64,000 nucleotides of DNA from Nitrospira sp. (GCA_037045225.1 JBAOHZ010000009.1:3458001-3522000), one strand, 5' to 3'; positions 17,525 to 26,409 are shown, numbered from the stretch's first letter. Notes: a model not told the origin generated them from the sequence alone. Numbers and translations: made by a program.

Positions 17525-19594
17525 GTGAGTCACTATCGGCAGGCTGAGGACGCGGTCATGCAGATTGCCGCCGCGGTACAACGGCAAGAGCCGGTCAATG
17601 TGACGGTGCTGAGCCAGCTTGCCGGCGAGATCGTCGAATCAATCCAGGCGAACGATCAATTGGTCGTCGAGGCGTTGTCCAGCCCTGTGGGGCCTCCGCT
17701 GGTCACCAATCTCGTCAATGTCAGTATTCTGGCCACAAAAGTCGGTGTCGGTCTTGGCTACTATGGTGCGGAGTTGCGGCGACTCGCATTGGCCGGACTT
17801 CTACACGACATCGGTATCTTCGCTGTTCCGCAGCAACTACTCACGAAGACCGGTCGTCTGACCGCCGATGAACGGGCGCTGGTTGAACAACATCCTCGTT
17901 TGGGATGCCGTGTGATTGAGCAGCTCGGTGCGGAGTATGCCTGGCTGGCCGAAGTGGTGTTGCAGGCGCATGAGCGCGGGAGAGGGCAAGGGTACCCGAA
18001 TCGCCTGAAAGATCAGGAAATCCATGAGTTGGCGCAGATTATCGGGCTCGTCGATATCTTCGATGCGCTGGTCAGTCCACGTCCGTACCGTCGACGCCTC
18101 CTTCCGCACGAAGCCATACGCGAGTTGTTGAATACAGAACGTACGGCATTTCCTCGTGAAATCATGAAGGCTCTCGTGGAGCAACTTTCCGTCTATCCCT
18201 TGGGCACCACGGTACGCCTGAGCAGCGGGGAAGAAGGTGTGGTGGTGCGGATCACCCCTCAGTATCCATCGCGCCCGGTTCTCCGTGTCACGGATTCGCA
18301 GGAGAGGTTCGGATCTGAGTCGCCGCGGTATCTGGATTTGAGTGTGTTGCCGCACGTGTCGGTTGCGGAGACCATCGATTCCCCGGCCTTGGAACGCGTC
18401 ACCTTCGCCTCGGCGCCGACGCCTGCTGAGTCTTCGGCAGCGACAACCACCGCTTCGGATCAGTTCGCGGCGCTTCTCGAGAGTCTGGATGCGATTGCCG
18501 GTGTCATTCAGGCAGCTGTCGCCCAGCCGAAGGCCTCCGCTCCCTCAATTCAATCTCCGTCGACGACGGAGGTTATGGATCAGACGCCACACGTTCGGCG
18601 GGAGATTGTTGGTCTGTTTGTGTTGGAGGCTCGTGAATGGCTGAACCAGATCCAGACGGCCTTGGAGCGGCTGGATACGACGAGTGAACAAACGCGCCGC
18701 ACAAAACTCTCTACGATCTTATGGCAGAGCGTCAACAGCCTCGCGCGATCCGCCGCGACCGTTGGTCTCACGGCGGTGGAAGACATGGCGACCCGGTTGC
18801 TGCCGCTGCTCCAGGCTACGGCAAAACATGAGCGCGCGGTGGCGGCGCATCATGTTGCATCGCTGCGAGAGGGGCTGCTTGAGATCAGCAAAATGGTGCA
18901 GGACATTCAGGCGGTCGAACGTCTGCCCCACGATCATCTCGAAGGGGGCAATGTGGTCGAGCCACCCGTGACTGACTTGCCTGAGCTGATGGTCCAGGAG
19001 CCGCCGGTACCTGAGGAACCACTGTCTTTGGGTGAGAGTGTTTCAACCGCGCCGCCGACCCCCTCGATACTTGAGGCCCTGCGGCAGTTACATCTGGCTC
19101 GAGGGCGATCGCTGCAGCCGCTGCGGGATGTGCTGGATACCGTGATTCAGCGCGCCGAACGAGAGGTGGAACGAGAGGGCGGAATGGTCGATGCCCGTGC
19201 CATCGGGCGCATGTTGCAGGAACTGGATGAGTTGGACGAGCAGTTTCTCGCGCACATGCAAACGCATGTGCCGACGGTCATGGGCACACTCACACATGTT
19301 GCGCAGAGCAGTGAAGCGCGTGTCTTTTCGCCTCAGGCGCTGGAACCCATCTTCGAAGAAATTGATGCGCTCTCCGCTGCCGCCGAACGGGTGTCTGCCG
19401 CCAACATCAGTCTCTTCCTGCATGGCCTGCGCACATTCCTACGAGTCACAGCCCAGCATAAGCCGACCGTCATCCGTGAACGACTGGCGGTCGTGGAAGA
19501 GCGATTGGCGTCCCTGATTCCGCTGGCCCAGCAGTGGGTGGATGTCGGTCGAGTAGAGCGGGCGGCAATCTTTGATATTCTGCCCATGGCCTAA
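17525..19594 (+). CDS. HD-GYP domain protein fused to a degenerate HPt module
   Basis: A 689-residue GTG-started protein with a GGAGGATGAGAGGG leader. Residues about 50-220 form an HD-GYP-type domain: LLHDIGIF with H94/D95, the VEQHP segment near 120-124, and QAHERGRGQGYP near 148-158. The canonical HHExxDGxGYP box has lost its first His (Ala) and its Asp (Arg), so cyclic-di-GMP hydrolysis is uncertain. A linker leads to residues about 350-689, which repeat the module of the preceding protein (LFVLEAREWLNQIQTAL; VNSLARSAATVGL) with Asn404 at the phosphohistidine position. It is the last gene of the Chp operon; the 200-base gap before it shows no other gene. Confidence 0.78.
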   Translation: MSHYRQAEDAVMQIAAAVQRQEPVNVTVLSQLAGEIVESIQANDQLVVEALSSPVGPPLVTNLVNVSILATKVGVGLGYYGAELRRLALAGLLHDIGIFAVPQQLLTKTGRLTADERALVEQHPRLGCRVIEQLGAEYAWLAEVVLQAHERGRGQGYPNRLKDQEIHELAQIIGLVDIFDALVSPRPYRRRLLPHEAIRELLNTERTAFPREIMKALVEQLSVYPLGTTVRLSSGEEGVVVRITPQYPSRPVLRVTDSQERFGSESPRYLDLSVLPHVSVAETIDSPALERVTFASAPTPAESSAATTTASDQFAALLESLDAIAGVIQAAVAQPKASAPSIQSPSTTEVMDQTPHVRREIVGLFVLEAREWLNQIQTALERLDTTSEQTRRTKLSTILWQSVNSLARSAATVGLTAVEDMATRLLPLLQATAKHERAVAAHHVASLREGLLEISKMVQDIQAVERLPHDHLEGGNVVEPPVTDLPELMVQEPPVPEEPLSLGESVSTAPPTPSILEALRQLHLARGRSLQPLRDVLDTVIQRAEREVEREGGMVDARAIGRMLQELDELDEQFLAHMQTHVPTVMGTLTHVAQSSEARVFSPQALEPIFEEIDALSAAAERVSAANISLFLHGLRTFLRVTAQHKPTVIRERLAVVEERLASLIPLAQQWVDVGRVERAAIFDILPMA

Positions 19595-20066
19595 TGGCCG
19601 TTGAACTTTTTCCTGTCGGATAACTCCCACGATTTTCTCACCTGCACAAAGTTGAACACGTTCCGATCCCGCTGAGAATCCTCGCGTAGCATCGCCCAAT
19701 TCTTGAGCACATTGCGCGCGTTCCTTCCCAGCCGAAGGCGCGAGCTTCTATCCACATGGTTGCGCACAACCCGTCCACAGTTCTTGTGGACAGAGCGAAA
19801 TGATGCCAGTTCAGCCTGTGCGTTGCGTTCCTTTGCCGATGCTGGAGGATCCGCTCGATCGTCTGCTCAAAGTAGTTCTCAGATCGATATTGTGGCGTGT
19901 CGGGTGTGAGACAGGGCGATGCACGCGGACCTGGCTTGCAATCAGACAAGTGAGAAGACAGTCATGGGCCAACGCACAATCTTGCCTCCTTCGACCAATG
20001 AAAATTGTCCTGTCCTGGCACATTTTCTCTTGCGGTTGGGGTTGGGATTGTACGACCATCACGCCC
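19595..20066 (+). other. Gap of about 470 bases with no convincing gene
   Basis: The stretch between the HD-GYP gene and the small membrane protein has short frames on both strands but none with a good start and ribosome site. On the minus strand an open stretch of about 75 codons ends at 19592-19612 (last residues LSDRKKFNGH) and has no ATG or early GTG start. It could be a gene remnant or chance. Confidence 0.4.
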
Positions 20067-20591
20067 ATGGCAAAACTTATCTCTCTCAAGCAGCAGGAAG
20101 GCCACGACGCAAAAGCGACGGCCTACATCAAAGCCTACATGTTATTTCCAGCCGGCATCCTCGGCTTGATCTCTATGATCGGTGGGGTCGGCGGGCTCGG
20201 GTATCAGCTCATCGCCACCGACACCTATACCTGGAGCACCTTTCTCCAAAGTTCTGGGCTGTTGCTGCTGGGCGGGGTGCTTGGATGGGTGCAGACGACT
20301 TACCACCGGTGGATCCTGAGCAACCGTCCGGAGGTGTTTGCGTCGCGGATGCGGCAGCCCGCGGTGAATAAGAGCGGCCGTCCCAAACGAGAAAGTGCGG
20401 CGAGTCAGGCGCAAGCCAGCGGGTCGCCATGGGCACCAGGGGGGTATATGGTCGGCCTGGCAATCCTGCTCGCTGGATCAATGCTCAGCGTGCTGTATGG
20501 CGCGGTCCATCCGATCGCGGCCTGTTTCCTGCCTTGGGCAGGATTTTTCTGGGCCAAACTCTTCTTCTGGAAGTCGGTGTTGACGAACTAA
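20067..20591 (+). CDS. Small membrane protein of unknown function
   Basis: A 174-residue protein starting at ATG 20067 (MAKLISLKQQEGHDAKATAY). The open frame extends upstream to 19800, but that extension looks non-coding. Four hydrophobic helices are visible: about residues 25-47, 58-80, 125-147 and 152-172. Between the helix pairs lies a basic, Ser/Ala-rich cytoplasmic-type loop. I recognise no family. It faces the lpxD end convergently and shares a hairpin with it at the junction, so it is probably transcribed alone. Confidence 0.6.
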   Translation: MAKLISLKQQEGHDAKATAYIKAYMLFPAGILGLISMIGGVGGLGYQLIATDTYTWSTFLQSSGLLLLGGVLGWVQTTYHRWILSNRPEVFASRMRQPAVNKSGRPKRESAASQAQASGSPWAPGGYMVGLAILLAGSMLSVLYGAVHPIAACFLPWAGFFWAKLFFWKSVLTN

Positions 20592-20593
20592 CG

Positions 20594-20610
20594 AGCCGGT
20601 GGCACCGGCT
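20594..20610. terminator. Compact hairpin at a convergent gene junction
   Basis: AGCCGGTG and CACCGGCT form a perfect inverted repeat separated by one base, just after the stop of the plus-strand membrane protein and overlapping the stop of lpxD on the minus strand. It may act in both directions, but neither side has a clear T-tract. Confidence 0.4.
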
Positions 20611-21691
20611 ATTTGCGACGAGGTGTGCGGGGTTTGGCGGGAGTCTGATGGGCCTGTTCCAGTTTTGCCAGTCGCTCTTCCAACTCGCGGACGCGTTGCC
20701 GTAACTCCGGCAACTGCGGAATCACCGCCTGGGCCTTCAGAAATGTGGCATGGGGCATCACCGGCGCACCGGAGACGATTTGATTGGGTTCCAAGCTTCG
20801 CGTGACGCCGGATTTGGCCGCAATCATCACCTGATCGCCGATGTGCAAATGGTCGGCGAGGCCGGCCTGTCCACCCACCATCACATACTTCCCCAGCGTC
20901 GTACTCCCGGCAATACCGACTTGCGCGACGAGGATGTTGTGCTCACCGACCACCACGTTGTGGGCGATTTGTACGAGATTATCGATCTTTGTCCCGCGCT
21001 TGATAACGGTGTTGCCGAACGTCGCGCGATCCACGCTCACATTAGAGCCTAACTCCACGTCATCTTCGATGAGCACGCCGCCTAGCTGCGGAATTTTCTG
21101 GTGACGTCCCTGGTACGGGACGTACCCGAATCCGTCGCTGCCGATCACGGTGCCGCTGTGTACGATCACGCGGGCTCCCAGGCGGCACCCTTCGCGGACC
21201 ACCACATTGGGGTAGAGCAGGGCATCCTCACCGATGACGCTATCGTCGCCGACAAAGACTCCCGGATAGAGGGTCACTCGCGCCCCGATGGAGACGCGGT
21301 CTCCGAGGGTCACGCCGGGCCAGATCGACACATCCGCGCCGATCGTCACGTTCTCGCCACGGGTGATGCCCTGGGCAATGCCGCGCACGCGGGTCGGTTG
21401 TGTGAAAAACTGTTGGGCGGCTCGCGCAAAGGCGTAGGCGGGATTGTCCACCACGAGTTGCGGTGACGGACACTCCGGCAGGCGACGTCCTACGAGTAGG
21501 GCCCCGATGGCGGCGGTCTGCGGGGATTTTAAGTTGCGTTCGGAGGTGAGGAACGCGAGATCGCCTGGTCCGGCCTCTTCCAGGCTTGCCACCCCGATGA
21601 CGGTCGCATCCGGCGAACCGACCAGTTCTCCTCCGACATAACTGTGGAGTTCGCGGAGCGTGAGCGGTGTGCGTCTCGGTGCAGTCGTCAT
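20609..21691 (-). CDS. lpxD: UDP-3-O-acyl-glucosamine N-acyltransferase
   Basis: LpxD adds the N-linked hydroxyacyl chain from acyl-ACP to UDP-3-O-acyl-glucosamine in lipid A synthesis. The 360-residue product has the N-terminal uridine-binding domain (LRELHSYVGGELVG) and a long left-handed beta-helix of hexapeptide repeats. The helix includes IAHNVVVGEHN, which holds the probable catalytic histidine, and the GSDGFGYVP segment. A short C-terminal helix (LRQRVRELEERLAKLEQ) ends the fold. The frame is open upstream to 21820, but ATG 21691 lies four bases after the acp stop and is clearly the coupled start. It is the last gene of the LPS operon. Confidence 0.94.
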   Translation of the reverse strand: MTTAPRRTPLTLRELHSYVGGELVGSPDATVIGVASLEEAGPGDLAFLTSERNLKSPQTAAIGALLVGRRLPECPSPQLVVDNPAYAFARAAQQFFTQPTRVRGIAQGITRGENVTIGADVSIWPGVTLGDRVSIGARVTLYPGVFVGDDSVIGEDALLYPNVVVREGCRLGARVIVHSGTVIGSDGFGYVPYQGRHQKIPQLGGVLIEDDVELGSNVSVDRATFGNTVIKRGTKIDNLVQIAHNVVVGEHNILVAQVGIAGSTTLGKYVMVGGQAGLADHLHIGDQVMIAAKSGVTRSLEPNQIVSGAPVMPHATFLKAQAVIPQLPELRQRVRELEERLAKLEQAHQTPAKPRTPRRK

Positions 21692-21695
21692 ACGG

Positions 21696-22037
21696 CTACG
21701 CCTTCTTGCCTTTAGTCGCTCGTTTGGCTGCGGGCTTCTTCGATACGGCTTTCGCCGGAGTTTTCTCGGCCGCCTTCGCGAGAGCCTTCGGAGGTGCCAC
21801 GCGGCCCTGCACGTAGCCAATCACCTGGCCGACGGTGGTCAGGCCAGCGAGATCCTGGTCGGGGATCTGGAGATTAAAGACCTCCTCGATGCGGTACAGC
21901 ATTTCGATGACCGCCATGGAATCCAACCCCAGGTCGTCGCGCAGGTGATGGGTCGTCTGAATCGACGCCGCATCCCGCTTGAGGTAGTCCGCCAGCGCCT
22001 GAATGATCTTGTCAGAAACGTCTGAAGTCTTCGCCAT
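21696..22037 (-). CDS. Acyl carrier protein with a lysine/alanine-rich C-terminal tail
   Basis: The first 80 or so residues are a normal acyl carrier protein with the phosphopantetheine attachment site Ser40 in DLGLDSMAVIEM and a second helix IEEVFNLQIPDQD. Unlike standard ACPs of about 78 residues, it continues for about 33 residues of a very basic, histone-like tail (AKAAEKTPAKAVSKKPAAKR and on), reaching 113 residues. Start ATG 22037 has an AAGGAACCGGTT leader; an in-frame ATG 30 bases earlier is less likely. It sits between fabF and lpxD, so it probably carries the acyl chains used in lipid A. The tail may bind membrane, nucleic acid or a partner enzyme. Confidence 0.85.
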   Translation of the reverse strand: MAKTSDVSDKIIQALADYLKRDAASIQTTHHLRDDLGLDSMAVIEMLYRIEEVFNLQIPDQDLAGLTTVGQVIGYVQGRVAPPKALAKAAEKTPAKAVSKKPAAKRATKGKKA

Positions 22038-22100
22038 AACCGGTTCCTTCGTTCCTTGCCGGCACACCGCACGTGCATGAATGTCGGTACCCGACCCGGG

Positions 22101-23357
22101 TCAGGTCGACAGAGATTTTAAGACGACGGCGGCATTGTTGCTGCCGAATCCGAACGCGTTGATCAGGGCGACCTTCGTTTTGCGGCTTTGCGGTTCCGCA
22201 GACAGTCCCGCGAGGGCGCAGGCCGGGTCCGGATCGTCAAGGTTGAGCGTCGGGTGGATCTGCCCGCTGGTGAGAGTCAGAGCCGAGACAATTCCGGCCA
22301 GCGATCCCGCCGCGCCTAGCGTGTGACCCACGAGTGACTTGGTTGCGCTCACGGCCAGCTTGTCCGCCCGCGATTTGAACAACAGGCGAATGGCCTTCAC
22401 CTCGACGGCATCACCCACTGTCGTTGAGGTCGCATGGGCATTGATGTAATCGACCTGTGCCGGCGTGATGCCCGCATCCTTTAACGCCAGGCGCATCGTG
22501 ATCGCCACCTCTTCACCGTCTTCGCGTGGAATCACCATGTGATGAGCTTCACTGGTGGCGGCGTAGCCCGCCACTTCCGCGTACATTCGGGCCTTGCGTT
22601 TCTTCGCGTGGGCCAGTGATTCGAGAATCAGCGCGCCGGCGCCTTCACCCATGACGAACCCGTCTCGCCCGCGATCGAATGGGCGCGAGGCTCGTTCCGG
22701 CGCATCGTTATACTTCGTTGAAAGCGCGCGAAGCGAGCAAAATCCGGCAAAGACCAGCGGCGTGATACTGGCATCGGCGCCGACGACGATCACGGCATCT
22801 GCCGTCCCGGCACGAATGGCATGCATCGCCTGGCCAAGCGCATGGGCACTCGATGAGCAGGCGGTTGAAATTGTCAGGTTCGGTCCTTTGGCGCCATAGG
22901 CCATGGCCACGATGCCGGAAGCAGAATTCAGTGTAATGACCGGAATAAAATTCGGATGCACCCGGTGCGGGCGTTTCTGTTCATACAGTTGGGTAATTTC
23001 TCGTTCGCCCATCACCATGCCGCCCATGCCGGCGCCGACGATGACCCCGACCCGGTGCGGCTCCTCCCGCTCCATGTGGAAGTCGGCATCCGCCAGCGCT
23101 TCCTTGGCGGCCACGAGGGCGAACTGGGCATAACGATCCACCCGGTCGCCTTGGCCTGCGGGGAGATACTGCTCGGGGGAGAATCCGAGAATGCGTCCAG
23201 CCACGCGCGACCGGTACCCTTCCAGCGGGAACGGGTCGAAGGAGGAAATGGCCGAGATTCCAGATCGACCTTCCAGCGCCGCTTTCCAGAACTGCGGCAC
23301 CCCGATACCGATGGGGGAGACGACCCCCAGACCTGTGATGACGACTCTCGTCGACAT
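22101..23357 (-). CDS. fabF: Beta-ketoacyl-ACP synthase II
   Basis: A 418-residue condensing enzyme that extends acyl-ACP with malonyl-ACP. The active-site cysteine is Cys167 in TISTACSSSAHALG. The two histidines are in YINAHATSTTVGDAVE and SLVGHTLGAAGS, and the N-terminal VVITGLGVVSPIG is typical of FabF. It is 63 bases upstream of the acp gene and in the same direction. The pairing of a KAS II and an ACP directly before lpxD suggests a set dedicated to lipid A acyl chains, although it could equally be the general housekeeping copy. Confidence 0.94.
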   Translation of the reverse strand: MSTRVVITGLGVVSPIGIGVPQFWKAALEGRSGISAISSFDPFPLEGYRSRVAGRILGFSPEQYLPAGQGDRVDRYAQFALVAAKEALADADFHMEREEPHRVGVIVGAGMGGMVMGEREITQLYEQKRPHRVHPNFIPVITLNSASGIVAMAYGAKGPNLTISTACSSSAHALGQAMHAIRAGTADAVIVVGADASITPLVFAGFCSLRALSTKYNDAPERASRPFDRGRDGFVMGEGAGALILESLAHAKKRKARMYAEVAGYAATSEAHHMVIPREDGEEVAITMRLALKDAGITPAQVDYINAHATSTTVGDAVEVKAIRLLFKSRADKLAVSATKSLVGHTLGAAGSLAGIVSALTLTSGQIHPTLNLDDPDPACALAGLSAEPQSRKTKVALINAFGFGSNNAAVVLKSLST

Positions 23358-23551
23358 AGAACCCTTTCACTACTTGCCGGTGATGCCTTGTGCGGCCTGT
23401 CTACTTACCGTACGGTGGCGCCACAGTCAATGCTAGAGGCGGTCAGGTGTTCAGTATCCCTGAAGCTTGCACGCAAGAAGTCGATTCCTAGACACCTGGG
23501 TCATGAGGGGCACACTTCAGAGGATGCTCAAATGGCCCACCCAGCAAGCTC

Positions 23552-24643
23552 CTAGTAACGCACTTTCAGGAGCAAATAAAAGCCGAACGTCAGAAATACC
23601 AGATTGGCCATCCAGCCCGCCAGCATCGGCGAGAGGGCGCCGCCGCGGCCCAACGCAATCGCCACGGAGTGGGTCGACCAGTAGAAGAATCCCACGGCCA
23701 TGGCCTGCCCGATTCCCATGGCCATGCCGCTGCCGCGCACCCCGGTGCGGCGGAGGCTCAGGGCAATGCCGACGACCACCATAATAAACGTCACACAGGG
23801 GAAGGCGATCCGACCATAATAGTCCGTCAGCAGGCGCGGCAGGATGGTGCCTCCTAATTTAAGCCGATCGACATAAGCCCGAATCTCCTGCAACGTCATC
23901 GTTTCCGAGTCCAGTTCCAGCCAGGTGGTAAAGTCGTCCGGAATTTGCGCGAGCGGCAAGGGTTCCGTCTGAAAGCTGTTCACCGACACCGTGCCATCCT
24001 GCCGGAACGAACGTCGAATGCCGTCTTCCAGGACCCAGCCCTGCGGTGAATAGACCGCCCGCTGTGCTTCTGCGATCTGTTCCAGCTCGAACGTCGGGCT
24101 CAAGCGATAGAGGCGGATCTTTCGCAACACGGCTCCGCCTGGGTCGATGGTGTCGATGTTCATCAATGTTTGGCCGCCCAGGCTGACCCAGGGCTGTGCC
24201 GCTTTCACCGAGACCGGCAACTCTCGTTTTTCGATCCGGGTTGTTTTAATCTGTTCGGCCTTGGCGAGGGCGAGGGGAATGACGGTCGAGCTGAAGGCAA
24301 ACAGCACCAGGGCCAAGACCGTTCCCAGAAATAAGAACGGAGAGGTGATCCAATAGAGACTGATCCCGCAGCTGCGCATCGCGGTGATTTCATGGCTGCG
24401 CGACAGCAGGCCGATCGTGAGCAAGGTCGCCATCAACACCGCCAGCGGTGCGATCTGGTACGAAATGGCCGGCATCTTGAGGACGAAGTACGTCAGCACA
24501 TCGAGCGCATGGGCGTCGTATCGCAGGAACCGGCGCACCTTCTCGAAGAAGTCGATGACGAGATAAATGGTCATCAACCCGGCAAAGCACATGCCGAAGA
24601 TCTTCACGTATTCACGCAGCATATAGCGGAAGAGGATGTTCAT
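23552..24643 (-). CDS. lptG: LPS export permease, YjgP/YjgQ family (LptG-like)
   Basis: A 363-residue inner-membrane protein of the LptF/LptG family, which forms the transmembrane part of the LPS transporter with the ATPase LptB. It begins MNILFRYMLREYVKIFGMCF, has a helical bundle at each end and a periplasmic beta-jellyroll in the middle (about residues 130-260). It lies four bases after the paralogous gene at 24648. The gap of 194 bases to fabF contains no recognisable gene. The order lptF-lptG is assumed from other bacteria. Confidence 0.88.
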   Translation of the reverse strand: MNILFRYMLREYVKIFGMCFAGLMTIYLVIDFFEKVRRFLRYDAHALDVLTYFVLKMPAISYQIAPLAVLMATLLTIGLLSRSHEITAMRSCGISLYWITSPFLFLGTVLALVLFAFSSTVIPLALAKAEQIKTTRIEKRELPVSVKAAQPWVSLGGQTLMNIDTIDPGGAVLRKIRLYRLSPTFELEQIAEAQRAVYSPQGWVLEDGIRRSFRQDGTVSVNSFQTEPLPLAQIPDDFTTWLELDSETMTLQEIRAYVDRLKLGGTILPRLLTDYYGRIAFPCVTFIMVVVGIALSLRRTGVRGSGMAMGIGQAMAVGFFYWSTHSVAIALGRGGALSPMLAGWMANLVFLTFGFYLLLKVRY

Positions 24644-24647
24644 CGTG

Positions 24648-25733
24648 TTACTGCCGGCTCACTCGATAGAACCATAGAATCGTGACGAGGGTGAAGATCA
24701 CGTTGGGCAACCAGGCGCCGGCGAACGGCGAGATCCAGAGGGTGGTGACCAAAAACTCGCAGGCCACATTGATGACATAGTAGGCGATGACCACCAGCAC
24801 GCCGACTGCAAATCCGCCGATGCTGCCGGAACGTTTGGAGACGATGCCGACCGGCACCCCCAGGATACAAAACACCAGTGACGCCGCCGGGAAGGCCAGA
24901 TCCTTATAATATTCCATCAAGCGCCGGAGGGCATTGGTATCCGTCCAGCCGGTACTCTCCAACTTGGCGCGAATGACCTCCATCGGGGTGCGTTCTTCGG
25001 CACCATAGAGTTTCGCGCCCAGGCTCATCTTCAGGTCATACGAGGTAAACGAAATCTTCTGATACTCCTCCGGGTTTTGGGGGCGACTGTGGATGACCCC
25101 ATTCATCAGTCGCAGTGCGACCTGATTGCTCGCCGGATCGGTCATCACCCGGTACTGCTGCGCCACGATGATGCGGGGATCGGCCGGGTTTCGCTCATCG
25201 GCCACGAAGATGCCTCGATTGTCCTGCCCCTGTTGGGCATCCGGTACGTAGATCGTCATCTTGGGAATGGCTTCATTAAACACGCCGCGATCGAGTTCCA
25301 GCACAAGTTCGTCGCGCAACAGGTTGAGCGCCACCTTCTTCATATTGACGTTGCTCCAGGGCTGCCCGTATTGGGCCATGACCAAGGTCAGGCCGCAGAC
25401 CAGCCCGGCAAAGATAAAGACGGATTGGGAGAGCCGCAGGAGGCTGAAGCCGGCGGCGCGCATCGCCACGAGTTCTTTGTCGAGCGAGAGGCGGCCGAAC
25501 GCCGTGATGGTGGCGATGATGCCCGCGATGGGCAGCGTGAGTACCAGAAACGACGGCAGTAAGTGCGCGAATACTTTGAGGACGGAGAGAAACCCGATCC
25601 CCTTCGTCACCAACAGTTCCACCAGTCGCAGCAACTCTTTCGTGAGCATCACGAAACAGAGCGCCGCCAAGCTGATGCAAAACGGAGAGAGGAGCTCGCG
25701 GAAAATGTAACGATCGAGGATGGTGTGCAGCAC
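24648..25733 (-). CDS. lptF: LPS export permease, YjgP/YjgQ family (LptF-like)
   Basis: A 361-residue paralogue of the downstream protein with the same layout: N-terminal helices (FRELLSPFCISLAALCFVML), a periplasmic jellyroll and C-terminal helices. It is the first gene of the minus-strand LPS set, so the promoter should lie in the 310-base gap shared with the divergent cold-shock gene. Its product is expected to pair with LptG to pull LPS from the inner membrane into the periplasmic Lpt bridge. Confidence 0.88.
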   Translation of the reverse strand: MLHTILDRYIFRELLSPFCISLAALCFVMLTKELLRLVELLVTKGIGFLSVLKVFAHLLPSFLVLTLPIAGIIATITAFGRLSLDKELVAMRAAGFSLLRLSQSVFIFAGLVCGLTLVMAQYGQPWSNVNMKKVALNLLRDELVLELDRGVFNEAIPKMTIYVPDAQQGQDNRGIFVADERNPADPRIIVAQQYRVMTDPASNQVALRLMNGVIHSRPQNPEEYQKISFTSYDLKMSLGAKLYGAEERTPMEVIRAKLESTGWTDTNALRRLMEYYKDLAFPAASLVFCILGVPVGIVSKRSGSIGGFAVGVLVVIAYYVINVACEFLVTTLWISPFAGAWLPNVIFTLVTILWFYRVSRQ

Positions 25734-26043
25734 GAGGGCGGTAACAATCCTACATCGGAGACATGAATGGCCGCACTATAGAAGAGTCTGCGGAGCTTGT
25801 AAACAGATTGAAGGTCCGTTTCCAGAACTATCCGCTTGACAAGATTTTCACCCCATGGTACATCGCTCCGCACTTTTCAGCAGGTCACGATGGTTCGGCT
25901 TGTATATTGTCTCAACGCCCCGCAAGAGCTTTCTCGCTCGTCGCTATTATTTCTCCTTATATCGTCATCATTACCATGCCATGCGACTCAGCCGGCGAGC
26001 TGATGCGCTCATTATGTCTGTGCGTTGAGGAAGGGAGGACCGT
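25734..26043. promoter_or_regulatory. Divergent intergenic region between lptF and the cold-shock gene
   Basis: The 310-base spacer holds no gene. TTGACA at 25836-25841, followed 17 bases later by a weak TACATC, is a possible plus-strand promoter. It would give a leader of roughly 170 bases for the cold-shock gene, and long structured leaders are common for this family. The lptF promoter must also be here, but I could not identify it. Confidence 0.3.
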
Positions 26044-26262
26044 ATGAAGACCAAGGGAACAGTGAAGTGGTTCAACGATCGGAAGGGGTTCGGGTTTATC
26101 CGGCTCGATGGCGGAGACGATGTCTTCGTGCATTATTCCGCGCTGCAGGGCGATGGATTCAAGACGTTGAAAGAGGGGGAGAACGTCGAGTTCGACATCG
26201 TCCAGGGAGCCAAGGGGCCGCAAGCGGCGAACGTGTTGAAGGATCTCGCACCGGCGTCCTAA
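26044..26262 (+). CDS. Cold-shock domain protein
   Basis: A 72-residue CspA-family single-stranded RNA/DNA-binding protein. Both nucleic-acid motifs are present: KGFGFI at residues 14-19 and VFVHYS near 28-33, after the usual GTVKWFNDRKG start. The ribosome site is GGGAGGACCGT. The gene stands alone, followed by a strong intrinsic terminator. Proteins of this type usually act as RNA chaperones, either cold-induced or constitutive; the sequence does not show which. Confidence 0.95.
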   Translation: MKTKGTVKWFNDRKGFGFIRLDGGDDVFVHYSALQGDGFKTLKEGENVEFDIVQGAKGPQAANVLKDLAPAS

Positions 26263-26282
26263 CGGCCGGGGTTCTGTCATCC

Positions 26283-26318
26283 GCGGCCCCTCCGTGTAGG
26301 GGAGGGGCCGCCGGTTTT
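26283..26318 (+). terminator. Rho-independent terminator after the cold-shock gene
   Basis: An 11-bp perfect GC-rich stem (GCGGCCCCTCC at 26283-26293, partner at 26301-26311) with a 7-base loop is followed by CGGTTTTCC. It begins 21 bases after the stop codon. Confidence 0.85.
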
Positions 26319-26380
26319 CCTCGCGTGCGCTGCTCCGCTCTAGACCCCGCATTCGCGCGGTTGCTCTTTTATCCATTTGT

Positions 26381-26409
26381 TTGACAAAGAAAAGGCGGAC
26401 TGTTAGCGT
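26381..26409 (+). promoter_or_regulatory. Candidate promoter for the TPR gene
   Basis: A perfect TTGACA at 26381-26386 is followed after 17 bases by TAGCGT, about 30 bases before the TTG start of the TPR gene. The -35 is strong and the -10 weak. Confidence 0.4.

Noticed and set aside
19638..19949. 103-codon minus-strand frame between the HD-GYP gene and the membrane protein
   Set aside because: There is no motif and no ribosome site; an overlapping frame looks equally protein-like, so neither is convincing.
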